Shown in pieces: positions 11,493 through 23,024 of a stretch of DNA of 64,000 nucleotides. Origin of the DNA: Pogonophryne albipinna (Eukaryota; Chordata; Actinopteri; Perciformes; Artedidraconidae); NCBI GenBank assembly GCA_028583405.1, contig JAPTMU010000420.1, positions 1 to 64,000 of the forward strand, in the 5' to 3' direction. The notes beneath the pieces are model-generated. The model ran no database searches. It saw nothing but the letters and a program-made list of their open reading frames with translations, and had not been told where the DNA came from. A program made the position numbers and the translations under genes. Position 1 is the first letter of the stretch. The number at the start of each line of letters is the position of its first letter.

Positions 11493-11814
11493 TATGACTG
11501 ACAGAGTTCAGACACATACTTATAGGCTGGGAATTACTGTAAAGCTCAAATGACCAGAAGTCAAAAGCCCACGTAGGCTAAAAACGAATTATTTCACATT
11601 GGCTTGATTTCATGTTGAAGGGCCATAATAGTGTTGTTCCTCATTTCAAATGTTCACTGACTTTGATGGACTGTTTGTTGAGAAGTACTGTTGGAAATGT
11701 TGAAAGCCCATTGACCCATCATTATGTCACTCCCTCATTCCAGGTGTACTTTGACGGACAGTTTTTTGAGAATTACATTAGGAAATGAGGAACAATTGAT
11801 TTACTAAAGCGGGA

Positions 11815-11857
11815 CGAGCTAGCCGTTCAGACGCGTTATCCATTGCGCCACTAACCC
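11815..11857 (-). pseudogene. tRNA-Arg pseudogene, internal deletion, array A unit 7
   Basis: Only the 5' half of the gene and the last few bases of the acceptor remain. About 30 nt covering the anticodon 3' side and the T arm are deleted (junction near 11824). Confidence 0.85.
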
Positions 11858-11956
11858 TTTGTTTTTTGCTTTCGTAGCAGCTTTTAAACTGTAGAAAATG
11901 AAATAAAAATGCAGTAGGTAGGTTGAAGCAAAAACATAAAAGCAGACTGCAACTGC

Positions 11957-12018
11957 TGCCGTGACCTGGATTCGAACCGGGGTTGCTGCGGCCACAACGC
12001 AGAGTACTCACCACTATA
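11957..12018 (-). pseudogene. tRNA-His pseudogene cut by satellite junction, array A unit 7
   Basis: The 3' part (T arm, anticodon GTG) is present, but the first ~10 bases of the gene are replaced by satellite sequence at about 12018. It lacks the 5' acceptor strand, so it cannot fold. Confidence 0.85.
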
Positions 12019-15000
12019 TACTTTTGTGTTTAAAAGCTGACCAATACCATGAAAGTACTCTGTTTTATTAGATTTCGTCAAGCAGATGCTTGCAGTTTGT
12101 GATTTTGAGGCTATTTCAGTGAAACAAGGCTGTTTTGAACATTTGACAGATTTATGCTTCAATTCTCTCAGAAAGTTACTGAAATATACAATTTTGTGTT
12201 TAAAAGCTGACCACTACCATGGAAGTACTCTGTTTTATTAGATTTCGTCAAGCAGATCTTGCAGTTTGTGATTTTGAGGATATTTCAGTGAAACAAGGCT
12301 GTTTTGAACATTTGACAGATTTATGCTTCAATTCTCTCAGAAAGTTACTGAAAGATACACTTTTGTGTTTAAAAGCTGACCACTACCATGGAAGTACTCT
12401 GTTTTATTAGATTTCGTCAAGCAGATGCTTGCAGTTTATGATTTTGAGGCTATTTCAGTGAAACGAGGCTGTTTTGAACATTTGACAGATTTATGCTTCA
12501 ATTTTCTCAGAAAGTTACTGAAAGATACACTTTTGTGTTTAAAAGCTGACCACTACCATGGAAGTACTCTGTTTTATTAGATTTCGTCAAGCAGATGCTT
12601 GCAGTTTGTGATTTTGAGGCTATTTCAGTGAAACAAGGCTGTTTTGAACATTTGACAGATTTATGCTTCAATTCTCTCAGAAAGTTACTGAAAGATACAC
12701 TTTTGTGTTTAAAAGCTGACCACTACCATGAAGTACTATGTTTGAGTAGATTTCGTTAGGATTCTGACTCTTAATGTCAGTTTGTGATTTTGAGGATATT
12801 TCAGTGAAACAAGGCTGTTTTGAACATTTGACAGATTTATGCTTAAATTCTCTCAGAAAGTTACTGAAAGATACACTTTTGTGTTTAAAAGCTGACCACT
12901 ACCATGAAAGTACTCTGTTTTATTAGATTTCGTCAAGCAGATGCTTGCAGTTTGTGATTTTGAGGATATTTCAGTGAAACAAGGCTGTTTTGAACATTTG
13001 ACAGATTTATGCTTCAATTCTCTCAGAAAGTTACTGAAAGATACACTTTTGTGTTTAAAAGCTGACCACTACCATGAAAGCACTCTGTTTTATTAGATTG
13101 CGTCAAGCAGATGCTTGCAGTTTGTGATTTTGAGGCTATTTCAGTTAAACAAGGCTGTTTTGAACATTTGACAGATTTATGCTTCAATTCTGTCAAGATA
13201 CACTTTTGTGTTTAAAAGCTGACCACTACCATGAAAGTACTCTGTTTTATTAGATTTCGTCAAGCAGATGCTTGCAGTTTGTGATTTTGAGGCTATTTCA
13301 GTGAAACAAGGCTGTTTTGAACATTTGACAGATTTATGCTTCAATTCTCTCAGAAAGTTACTGAAAGATACACTTTTGTGTTTAAAAGCTGACCACTACC
13401 ATGGAAGTACTCTGTTTTATTAGATTTCGTCAAGCAGATGCTTGCAGTTTGTGATTTTGAGGCTATTTCAGTGAAACAAGGCTGTTTTGAACATTTGACA
13501 GATTTATGCTTCAATTCTCTCAGAAAGTTAGTGAAAGATACACTTTTGTGTTTAAAAGCTGACCACTACCATGAAAGTACTCTGTTTTATTTGATTTCGT
13601 CAAGCAGATGCTTGCAGTTTGTGATTTTGAGGCTATTTCAGTGAAACAAGGCTGTTTTGAACATTTGACAGATTTATGCTTCAATTCTCTCAAGATACAC
13701 TTTTGTGTTTAAAAGCTGACCACTACCATGAAGTACTCTGTTTGAGTAGATTTCGTTAGGATTCTGACTCTTAATGTCAGTTTGTGATTTTGAGGCTATT
13801 TCAGTGAAACAAGGCTGTTTTGAACATTTGACAGATTTATGCTTAAATTCTCTCAGAGAGTTACTGAAAGATACACTTTTGTGTTTAAAAGCTGACCACT
13901 ACCATGAAAGTACTCTGTTTTATTTGATTTTGTCAAGCAGATGCTTGCAGTTTGTGATTTTGAGGCTATTTCGGTTCAACAAGGATGTTTTGAACATTTG
14001 ACAGATTTATGCTTAAATTCTCTCAAGATACACTTTTGTGTTTAAAAGCTGACCACTACCATGAAGTACTTTGTTTGAGTAGATTTCGTTAGGATTCTGA
14101 CTCTTAATGTCAGTTTGTGATTTTGAGGATATTTCAGTGAAACAAGGCTGTTTTGAACATTTGACAGATTTATGCTTAAATTCTCTCAGAAAGTTACTGA
14201 AAGATACACTTTTGTGTTTAAAAGCTGACCACTACCATGAAAGTACTCTGTTTTATTAGATTTCGTCAAGCAGATCTTGCAGTTTGTGATTTTGAGGATA
14301 TTTCAGTGAAACAAGGCTGTTTTGAACATTTGACAGATTTATGCTTCAATTCTCTCAGAAAGTTACTGAAAGATACACTTTTGTGTTTAAAAGCTGACCA
14401 CTACCATGAAAGCACTCTGTTTTATTAGATTGCGTCAAGCAGATGCTTGCAGTTTGTGATTTTGAGGCTATTTCAGTTAAACAAGGCTGTTTTGAACATT
14501 TGACAGATTTATGCTTCAATTCTCTCAAGATACACTTTTGTGTTTAAAAGCTGACCACTACCATGAAAGTACTCTGTTTTATTAGATTTCGTCAAGCAGA
14601 TGCTTGCAGTTTGTGATTTTGAGGCTATTTCAGTTCAACAAGGATGTTTTGAACATTTGACAGATTTATGCTTCAATTCTCTCAAGATACACTTTTGTGT
14701 TTAAAAGCTGACCACTACCATGAAAGTACTCTGTTTTATTAGATTTCGTCAAGCAGATGCTTGCAGTTTGTGATTTTGAGGCTATTTCAGTGAAACAAGG
14801 CTGTTTTGAACATTTGACAGATTTATGCTTCAATTCTCTCAGAAAGTTAGTGAAAGATACACTTTTGTGTTTAAAAGCTGACCACTACCATGGAAGTACT
14901 CTGTTTTATTAGATTTCGTCAAGCAGATTCTTGCAGTTTGTGATTTTGAGGCTATTTCAGTGAAACAAGGCTGTTTTGAACATTTGACAGATTTATGCTT

Positions 15001-17195
15001 AAATTCTCTCAGAGAGTTACTGAAAGATACACTTTTGTGTTTAAAAGCTGACCACTACCATGAAAGTACTCTGTTTTATTTGATTTTGTCAAGCAGATGC
15101 TTGCAGTTTGTGATTTTGAGGCTATTTCGGTTCAACAAGGATGTTTTGAACATTTGACAGATTTATGCTTAAATTCTCTCAAGATACGCTTTTGTGTTTA
15201 AAAGCTGACCACTACCATGAAGTACTTTGTTTGAGTAGATTTCGTTAGGATTCTGACTCTTAATGTCAGTTTGTGATTTTGAGGATATTTCAGTGAAACA
15301 AGGCTGTTTTGAACATTTGACAGATTTATGCTTAAATTCTCTCAGAAAGTTACTGAAAGATACACTTTTGTGTTTAAAAGCTGACCACTACCATGAAAGT
15401 ACTCTGTTTTATTAGATTTCGTCAAGCAGATCTTGCAGTTTGTGATTTTGAGGATATTTCAGTGAAACAAGGCTGTTTTGAACATTTGACAGATTTATGC
15501 TTCAATTCTCTCAGAAAGTTACTGAAAGATACACTTTTGTGTTTAAAAGCTGACCACTACCATGAAAGCACTCTGTTTTATTAGATTGCGTCAAGCAGAT
15601 GCTTGCAGTTTGTGATTTTGAGGCTATTTCAGTTAAACAAGGCTGTTTTGAACATTTGACAGATTTATGCTTCAATTCTCTCAAGATACACTTTTGTGTT
15701 TAAAAGCTGACCACTACCATGAAAGTACTCTGTTTTATTAGATTTCGTCAAGCAGATGCTTGCAGTTTGTGATTTTGAGGCTATTTCAGTGAAACAAGGC
15801 TGTTTTGAACATTTGACAGATTTATGCTTCAATTCTCTCAGAAAGTTACTGAAAGATACACTTTTGTGTTTAAAAGCTGACCACTACCATGGAAGTACTC
15901 TGTTTTATTAGATTTCGTCAAGCAGATGCTTGCAGTTTGTGATTTTGAGGCTATTTCAGTTCAACAAGGATGTTTTGAACATTTGACAGATTTATGCTTA
16001 AATTCTCTCAAGATACACTTTTGTGTTTAAAAGCTGACCACTACCATGAAGTACTCTGTTTGAGTAGATTTCGTTAGGATTCTGACTCTTAATGTCAGTT
16101 TGTGATTTTGAGGCTATTTCAGTGAAACAAGGCTGTTTTGAACATTTGACAGATTTATGCTTAAATTCTCTCAGAGAGTTACTGAAAGATACACTTTTGT
16201 GTTTAAAAGCTGACCACTACCATGGAAGTACTCTGTTTTATTTGATTTTGTCAAGCAGATGCTTGCAGTTTGTGATTTTGAGGCTATTTCGGTTCAACAA
16301 GGATGTTTTGAACATTTGACAGATTTATGCTTAAATTCTCTCAAGATACACTTTTGTGTTTAAAAGCTGACCACTACCATGAAAGTACTCTGTTTTATTT
16401 GATTTCGTCAAGCAGATGCTTGCAGTTTGTGATTTTGAGGCTATTTCAGTTCAACAAGGATGTTTTGAACATTTGACAGATTTATGCTTAAATTCTCTCA
16501 AGATACACTTTTGTGTTTAAAAGCTGACCACTACCATGAAGTACTCTGTTTGAGTAGATTTCGTTAGGATTCTGACTCTTAATGTCAGTTTGTGATTTTG
16601 AGGCTATTTCAGTGAAACAAGGCTGTTTTGAACATTTGACAGATTTATGCTTAAATTCTCTCAGAAAGTTACTGAAAGATACACTTTTGTGTTTAAAAGC
16701 TGACCACTACCATGAAAGTACTCTGTTTTATTTGATTTCGTCAAGCAGATGCTTTCAGTTTGTGATTTTGAGGCTATTTCAGTTCAACAAGGATGTTTTG
16801 AACATTTGACAGATTTATGCTTAAATTCTCTCAAGATACACTTTTGTGTTTAAAAGCTGACCACTACCATGAAAGTACTCTGTTTTATTTGATTTCGTCA
16901 AGCAGATGCTTGCAGTTTGTGATTTTGAGGCTATTTCAGTGAAACAAGGCTGTTTTGAACATTTGACAGATTTATGCTTCAATTCTCTCAGAAAGTTACT
17001 GAAAGATACACTTTTGTGTTTAAAAGCTGACCACTACCATGAAAGTACTCTGTTTTATTCGATTTCGTCAAGCAGATGCTTGCAGTTTGTGATTTTGAGG
17101 CTATTTCAGTGAAACAAGGATCTTTTGAACATTTGACAGATTTATGCTTAAATTCTCACAAGATACACTTTTGTGTTTAAAAGCTGACCACTACG
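12019..17195 (+). repeat. ~170-bp satellite array, right block
   Basis: About 31 more monomers of the same satellite in the same direction as the left block. They resume at TACTTTTGTG, nearly the next base of the monomer after the point where the left block stops. Variant order repeats with a 1,156-bp period: the monomer stretch at 13781 recurs at 14937, and that at 14237 recurs at 15393. The array ends at about 17195 within GACCACTAC, followed by T-rich unrelated sequence. Confidence 0.95.
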
Positions 17196-18078
17196 ACGAA
17201 GGTACGTTTTAACCGTTTGTTTTTTCGTTCTAATTGAAACAAAAGAAAAAGCAGAAACGGGTCGTTTTTTTGTTTTTCAATTTTGCCCCAAAACGAAAAA
17301 ACGGAAATTCAGCTCGTTTTTTCGTTTTTCTGTTCTTACTGTTAAAACAAGTATACCACTCAATGTTTCGTTTCCATAAGTGGGTGTGGCTCCAGCGCCT
17401 CCTTGCTTCTGATTGGCTAGTGTGCCCTATGCTTGTGCTGTACTCTTAATAAAGGTTCTACGTCTTTGCCTTTAGACTGCGTTACAAATATACATATATT
17501 ATTATATTCATACATACAAGTACAGAAGACAGTATGTCTGTCTTTCTATGTATATGTCTGTCTCGATGTCTTTCTATCTCGATGTCTGTCTGTCTGTCTG
17601 TCAGTCTGTCTGTCTGTAACTATATTTTAGAGTTTAAAGCGTAGCCACTTTTCCTCCACTACATGTATTTAAAACCTTTAGTAACTTTACAGATTTGGAT
17701 TAATTATGTGAAATGTAATCAAGTGTTAAATCAGACTTTAGTTCCACCTGGAGTACATTCACAAGCTAGCTGCACCTTTACTACCTTTGAGAACACTTTC
17801 ATGATCAATCATTATAAAACATATCTATTGTTCTGAAATGGACCAATCTGCACAATGACTACTTTTACTGTCGCTACTTTCACTATATTTTGATGAGAAT
17901 ACTTTTCTACTTTCACTTGAGGAACATTTTGAATGCAGGACTTTTACTGTAACAGAGTATTCCTACACTCTGGTACTTCTACTTTTACTCAAGAACAAGA
18001 CCTGAGTACTTCTACTTTTACTCAAGTACAAGATCTGAGTACTTCTACTTTTACTCAAGTACAAGATCTGAGTACTTC
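17196..18078. repeat. T-rich sequence, (TCTG)n microsatellite and 33-bp tandem repeat
   Basis: 17215-17345 has repeated TTTTTTCGTTTT-like words. 17583-17617 is a TCTG microsatellite. 17974-18078 holds three copies of a 33-bp unit based on TACTTCTACTTTTACTCAAG, a word common near hAT-type fish repeats. Sequence between these parts shows no gene. 18079-18388 also shows nothing recognisable. Confidence 0.7.
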
Positions 18079-18388
18079 GACAACCTCTGATTAATGGTTG
18101 ATTTCCAAATGTTCTATTGGTGCGTGGATAATAGTGTTTGATTCTATTGCCTTACGTATGCAGCTATTTGCCTGTGTTTAGAAACATAATTAAACATACC
18201 ATGGACACACATTCAAACAATTTTCCATTTATTAAACATTGCAGATGAACAATTAACAAGTCATACAGCTAAAGAAAACTACAACAATAATTGTCTGTAT
18301 GATGATATCATGGAACCTGGAATTTGAACACACACCACATAACAATAAACAATAAACTTAACAATAAACGACTGAACTGCTGTCCACT

Positions 18389-18567
18389 TTAGGATAGGGC
18401 CCTTAAAGCATCCAGTGCTGCAGACAGTCCAGCAACCTGGGTATACACTGGCTCCTGATCCCTGCACTTAAGGCATTGGGGAGATGTTATCCTCCACTCC
18501 TCCACACAGAGCCTGCATCCCACGATGCTTCGGCAGCAGGAGGAAAACATGGGTCCAGTCATTGTGT
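18389..18567 (-). CDS. Last exon of a RING-like gene fragment
   Basis: Minus-strand exon with a splice acceptor (CTTTTTAAAG) just upstream, ending in TAA at 18389. It encodes paired cysteines typical of a RING-like zinc-binding fold: SSCCRSIVGC, then CVEEW, then CLKC. The preceding exon at 18795-18960 ends in CLIC and leaves one base of a codon, which this exon completes, so intron phase and the zinc ligand order both agree. A related exon lies on the other strand at 53757-53950 with the same phase. I do not recognise a named gene. It resembles a multi-copy teleost family of unknown function. Upstream exons are not found, and an endogenous retrovirus lies beyond 19275. Confidence 0.6.
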
Positions 18568-18794
18568 CTTTAAAAAGAAAAAAGACAGGTTTTTAAAGAT
18601 ATGCTGATAGTTACTGATTGATGTCATGGACTGTATTTCTGAAGCATGCACTCAAACTGAGAAAGATACTGTTCAGAATTAGATTTGAAAAGATTAACTT
18701 AGAATAATATGAAAATCCGGCACCTATACGTTTTATTTTTTAAATACTGTTTGTTACACTGAGCAAAGATTCAAAGAGAGGATGAAAACAATAC

Positions 18795-18960
18795 CTCTGC
18801 AGATCAAACAGCTACATGCCTGTTTGACTTCTGGCCTTGGTACTACCAAGTCCTGGCTGGCTGCCACTATGTCAGAAATCTTCCTGGTGACATCTTCCAG
18901 GCCTTGGGATGCATCCAGCAGTTCCTCCACCTTGTTGCTCAGTGTGTCGACTTCAGATAG
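18795..18960 (-). CDS. Penultimate exon of the RING-like gene fragment
   Basis: Open minus-strand segment between an acceptor (AAATTAG) and a donor (AG|GTATTG). It encodes an amphipathic, probably coiled-coil stretch (LSNKVEELLDASQGLEDV) and ends in CSCLIC, the first zinc-binding pair of the RING-like fold completed by the exon at 18389-18567. 18961-19274 contains no recognisable gene. Confidence 0.55.
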
Positions 18961-19274
18961 CTAATTTCTGTTTTTGTCACATTTTGAAAATAGTTTAAGT
19001 ATTAGCAGTCATTTAAGATTTTTTCTTCATTTTATTAGAGATAAAAGAAAGTTATGTATTCCATGGCAAATTAGATGATGCTAAATAAACAAGAGCATGT
19101 GGAAACATTTCATTTCTTGAAATTACATTTAAAGGATATTGTTTATAAATGCTGATTGTAGAACGCATGTTGACTGTGACTCTTCATACCATGTGCTGAC
19201 CCACAGAGTACTGAGGTGTGCTACAGTGAAGCCCATGCTTATTCACGTCTGCCCCAGATGGCAAACTGTGTGTG

Positions 19275-21016
19275 TGTGTTGGATATGTCATCCGCTTTCA
19301 TGTCGGCTAACAGGTTGTTAAGATGCAGCACGGTGGCCGTGATGTTCTTGGTGGCGTCGGGGATGTAAGTGCAACATGAGTCCCCGATCACATGACACAG
19401 GCGAACAAAAGGTCAAGAGCAAATTGGTGCTGCATGAGCATGTTCCTAGAGGCTATTATGAATGGAGTCAATGCCTGGAAGCCTTGCGTCGTCTCGTAAG
19501 TGAGGTTCTCTAGCCGAACGTGTAAGGTATCTATGTTATGGGCATTGTTTACTGTGCCCCACCATGGGACCAGGCCGCCAATGAATCCAGCGGACGTCAG
19601 ATCTCTTTTTACCTTGTGGTGGTCGGGGTGTTGGAACTCTGGGTAATGATGTGTCGTGTACATTAAGGACGTGAGGACAGTGACTGCTGGATTCAAATCC
19701 ACTAGAGTACATGTACCTATCCAGAGGGGAGCCAGAACCTGATAGAGCTTGTCGCCGCACAACCAAACGTAATCTTGTGGCGCGCTGAACCCAGCATCAC
19801 TGGGCCAGGCCAGTTGGAGGGAAATATGTTTAACATCAGGGAATGCTACGTTAGAAAGGATTCTTCCAGAGACCCCGAATATGCGACAATACGAGATATT
19901 GTAAACACCGTAACTGCACGTGTTTCGTAGGATACGAGTACAACTAGTAGTAGTGCCTAGGAAAAAATAAGGTGGTGTAAGAGACGTCTTGTGGTACACT
20001 CTCTGGATGCAGAGTGTGTGTTTCATCCCTCTCAAATGGCTGGGGTGCACATGGCTCACGGGTTGGTACTTTGCGTATGTGATATCGAACGTAGATGCAC
20101 GCAAAGGGGAGTTAGACCGATTAGTGCATGGTGGGGGAAGCGGCCTGGCATAACGCCACTCGGTTACGCGGTCTTCACCCTTGATGGGCCTTGTCATAGC
20201 CATAAACGCGCAGAGGTATTCAACCTGGGTCAGAGAGCGCGGACGAACTGGCACGGACATTGATGAGTCCTGGAGGAAAAGGGTGCATGCATAACATGAC
20301 CCATTTTGTCCTACGGCCTGCAAGAATGATCTCAGAGTGTGCCACCAGACGTTACCGGTGATCCCATTACTGGTCTGAACCACATCAATGTTGCTATGGT
20401 CGTTATTGCCTATGTATAGGTTACGTTTTAGAAATGTAGATGTACCTATGGTTGTCAACAGTTGCGTCAAAGGCTGCTTACCCTTTCTCTCTGGCAAGGG
20501 GGTCTGAGTTTTGGGCGCGATGTCTATGTAAAATGTGCCACACGGGTCGGCGCCGGATACATACATACAGACAACATAATAACCCCTGTCTGATATCCGG
20601 GCAGCCTGTAGTTGCAACAGGATAACGGGGCTCGATGAATTGACCTTGGAGATAGACAATCTCCTTTTGATGTCTGTTTTGTCGGCCCATAGGGAATAAC
20701 CCCAATCGGTGTACGCGGTGGTCCATAAAACAAAAAACCACCCCCCCGAGCAGTGAGTGGCGCTGTGACTGTCATCTTCGACATAGCATATGTAGGCGTC
20801 TGCCCACCCCAGTTTCTTAGGGTCGGAGCAATGCATGTAGTCGCACGGGTCTAACTGCACTGTGCTATCTTCCCCATCCCTTAGAGTAATGTTACCAATC
20901 CCTGTCTTGACCAGCCCCTCTGCCCATGTGGTTCGCCCTGCTTTCCCCATGTACCTCTTAGATACCTCGATTTTGGCATGCTGTGTGCTGACCATGGATA
21001 CATAAAATATGACCAT
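19275..21016 (-). pseudogene. env: Retroviral env of copy 2, mostly open but broken in TM
   Basis: A 542-codon open frame (21016-19388) covers the surface subunit and the first part of the transmembrane subunit. Features visible are many cysteines, several N-glycosylation sequons, a KVKR furin-like site (around 19605-19615), a following glycine-rich hydrophobic fusion-peptide-like segment, and a heptad-like stretch ending in the first cysteine of a CX6CC-type cluster. There the frame breaks, at the same place as in copy 1. The remaining similarity continues to ~19275 and then stops abruptly, so the membrane anchor is missing. The type of TM suggests a gammaretrovirus-like envelope. It is non-functional in this form. 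Confidence 0.8.
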
Positions 21017-21254
21017 ATATAAAATATAGGACTAGTCCTAACACAACTATCATGGCAAGTATGCAGAGGAACCATTCTATGATTGTCCAGGCTCTCCAGT
21101 AGTATCCGCACTTTCCACATTGCTCACGGTTGCGTTGTCTTCTTTCCAGGCGAGCCCCAATCACGAGGCGGGAATGCTCCATGGGGTGTGTGTGTGTATT
21201 CCCTCGGTCGATTTTGTGACACGGACAGTCAGACTCCGCACACCGATAACACAA
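20958..21254 (-). pseudogene. Possible env leader region with a hydrophobic segment
   Basis: Upstream of env in another frame, a 98-codon frame encodes a Cys-rich start (CYRC...CPCH) and a long hydrophobic segment of about 25 residues (starting TIIEWFLCILAMIVV). It overlaps env by ~59 bp. It could be the signal or leader part of env, displaced by a frame break, or a separate small accessory frame. I cannot decide from sequence alone. Confidence 0.4.
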
Positions 21255-21362
21255 ACGAGGAACCAGAGAGCATATGGAACCGCTCAGCTGGCACTCGCTC
21301 GTGACACCTTGTGTGTAGTGTGTGTTTTGTTTTGGTGTATGTAGTGCAAGTGTGGTGCTGGT

Positions 21363-21421
21363 GGTGACTAGGACACGTCACTTGTTGTCATCTTCCGTTG
21401 GTGACTAGGACACGTCACTTG
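21363..21421. repeat. 22-bp direct repeat at a deletion junction
   Basis: A 22-bp word starting GGTGACTAGGACACG occurs at 21363-21384 and again at 21400-21421, beside the point (about 21425) where integrase sequence is replaced by the env upstream region. It looks like a scar of the deletion event. Confidence 0.75.
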
Positions 21422-21424
21422 CTT

Positions 21425-22802
21425 CTTACCCTCTGATGGGCTAAGCTCAATGAAATCCAGCATTAGGTGCTCAAATGACCTGGTGGGAGGTGGATGTGCT
21501 CCGGGTCCTGTAACCTTTACTGGTCTACCAGAATTTTGCATAATGCAAATTAGGCATGCTTCACAGTGCTTTTGAGCTGTTACTGTGAACCCCCTTGTGT
21601 ACCACTCCTGATTGATAGCCTCTAACATCCCCCCTTTTGACACATGATCTAACCCATGTGTCAACTTAGCAAAATGAGGGAAGAAATGTCTTGGGAGACA
21701 TGGATTGGAATTTGGACCAACCCAGATGCTGGAGGTTGGGTCAAACACAGCCCCAGCAGCCTTCCACTGAGCCTTCTCAACTGGTGTAGCTAGCTGCTGC
21801 ATGGAAGTCAGTGATGACATTTTGTCAGTGAAGGAGGAGACAGGGATTTTAACAAATGAGTGTGCGTGAGGTGCGAGAGGAATCAGAGCAGCTGCCTTTG
21901 TGGCTGAGTCAGCAGACGCATTTCCTAGGGAAACTGGGTCTGTACTGCTTGCGTGTGCGGCACATTTACAGACTGCAACTTCAGATGGGAGCAGAATGGC
22001 GTCTAGTAAGCCTGCAACCAGTACATGGTTAAGTACTGGTTTGCCATCAGATTTCAGAAATTGCCTACACTTCCAAATTGCCCCAAAATCGTGTACTACC
22101 CCAAAAGCATAACGTGAGTCAGTGTAGATAGTCACGGTTTTGCCTTCTGCAAACGTGCAGGCTTCAGTTAGTGCGATGAGCTCTGCTGCTTGTGTTGAGA
22201 GGTGACATGGAAGCGGTCCAGAACGGAGTACAGCAGAATCTGAAACAACAGAAAAACCCACCCGATTAGTGCCCCCTTGGTCGCGAAAGGCAGACCCATC
22301 AACATACAAAATGAGGTCAGCGTTTGTCAGAGGAACGTCTTTTAAGTCCGGTCTAGGTGTGCACACAATGGAAAGTTCGGCAACACAGTCGTGTTCGTCA
22401 CCGTCTTCAGGCAAAGGCATAAGAGACGCTGGATTCAGAGTGTTACATCGTTTGACATAAACATTAGGCATGTCCAACAGGCATGTGTGATACCTGAGGT
22501 AACGTGCAGCAGAGAGGTGTGATGTTCTCTGTTCACAGAGGATGAGTGAAACAGCATGTGGAACTAACAGGGTCAAAGGTGCATATCCCACAATGTCACG
22601 TGAGGAGTTTAGCGCTTTCTCAGCAGCAGCTACTGCACGGAGACATTTAGGCAGGCCAGCAGCTACAGGATCTAGCTTGGAGGAGAAATAGGCAACAGGC
22701 CTCTGTTTTCCTCCATGATCTTGAAGGAGAACTGAGGTCATACACCCATGTCGTTCATCCACTGCCTGAGTGAAAGGTTTGGTGTGATCAGGTAGACTTA
22801 GA
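21425..22802 (-). pseudogene. pol: Retroviral pol fragment of copy 2 (RT connection, RNase H, integrase N-terminus)
   Basis: Open for 464 codons (22762-21368). The order is the end of the RT connection domain, RNase H with its acidic residues visible in [23 protein letters not shown] and NASADS, then the integrase HHCC zinc-binding region (ending CEACLIC) and the first integrase strand (LDFIEL). It lacks RT motifs on one side and the integrase DDE core on the other because of internal deletions. It matches the more distal pol copy almost base for base. Confidence 0.85.
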
Positions 22803-23022
22803 CAATTGTCTAAACAATTTAGACACTGTACATCTCACCGAGTATTGAAAGCCTTTTGAGTTCGTTGGATCTCGTGAAGTCAATCGGTTCCACCCCCGGC
22901 GCTGGTCCTCTCGTCCCATACGGTTTCTGTCGAGGTAGAGGAGAATCCGAAGATCCTGGAGCGACCCCCAGCGTCCGTAGGTGTCCCCAATCGAACTTGC
23001 AGAGACCCTGCTCGCAGCGCCA
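22803..23022 (-). other. Retroviral leader with Ser-type primer-binding site
   Basis: Directly inside the LTR, minus-strand TGGCGCTGCGAGCAGGG (23022-23006) is complementary to the 3' end expected of a vertebrate tRNA-Ser of the CGA/TGA type. Two bases (AT) separate it from the LTR end. The rest of the leader carries a short open frame with no recognised domain and joins pol sequence at ~22802. Confidence 0.7.
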
Positions 23023-23024
23023 AT

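Larger units (their letters stand above)
7218..12018 (-). repeat. tRNA array A: seven Cys-His-Arg units, minus strand
   Basis: Seven tandem units of ~690 bp, each with one Cys-GCA, one His-GTG and one Arg-ACG gene on the minus strand plus a conserved ~310-bp spacer between Cys and Arg. In the sense direction the spacing is Cys, ~57 bp, His, ~100 bp, Arg, then the long spacer. The rightmost unit is damaged: Arg lacks its middle, and His is cut by the satellite junction at about 12018. The Cys-His spacer has no run of four T, whereas TTTT and TTTTT follow His, so Cys and His may share a Pol III transcript. This is inference. All protein-like frames here are tRNA and spacer shadows. Confidence 0.95.

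Noticed and set aside
7035..12162. Many 60-144 codon open frames starting MCLNSVSHRGYSSVVEHL or MYFSKNCPSKYTW
   Set aside because: They run through the tRNA genes and spacers, are repeated once per unit, and encode the tRNA sequence itself. They are not protein genes. The same holds for 28640-38834.
2178..17112. Open frames of 63-75 codons (MKVLCFIRFRQADLA...)
   Set aside because: They are repeated with each satellite monomer and are broken in most. They are by-products of the repeat.
1711..17195. CRISPR-like array
   Set aside because: The periodic sequence has no unique spacers, the unit is 170 bp, and the DNA is vertebrate.
1711..17195. CENP-B box in the satellite
   Set aside because: TTCGTTAGGATTCTGAC and TTCGTCAAGCAGATG lack the required A and CGGG positions.
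19388..21016. Intact or domesticated envelope gene
   Set aside because: The frame is long, but it breaks at the cysteine cluster of TM and lacks the membrane anchor. The identical break in a second copy and the missing 3' end argue against function.
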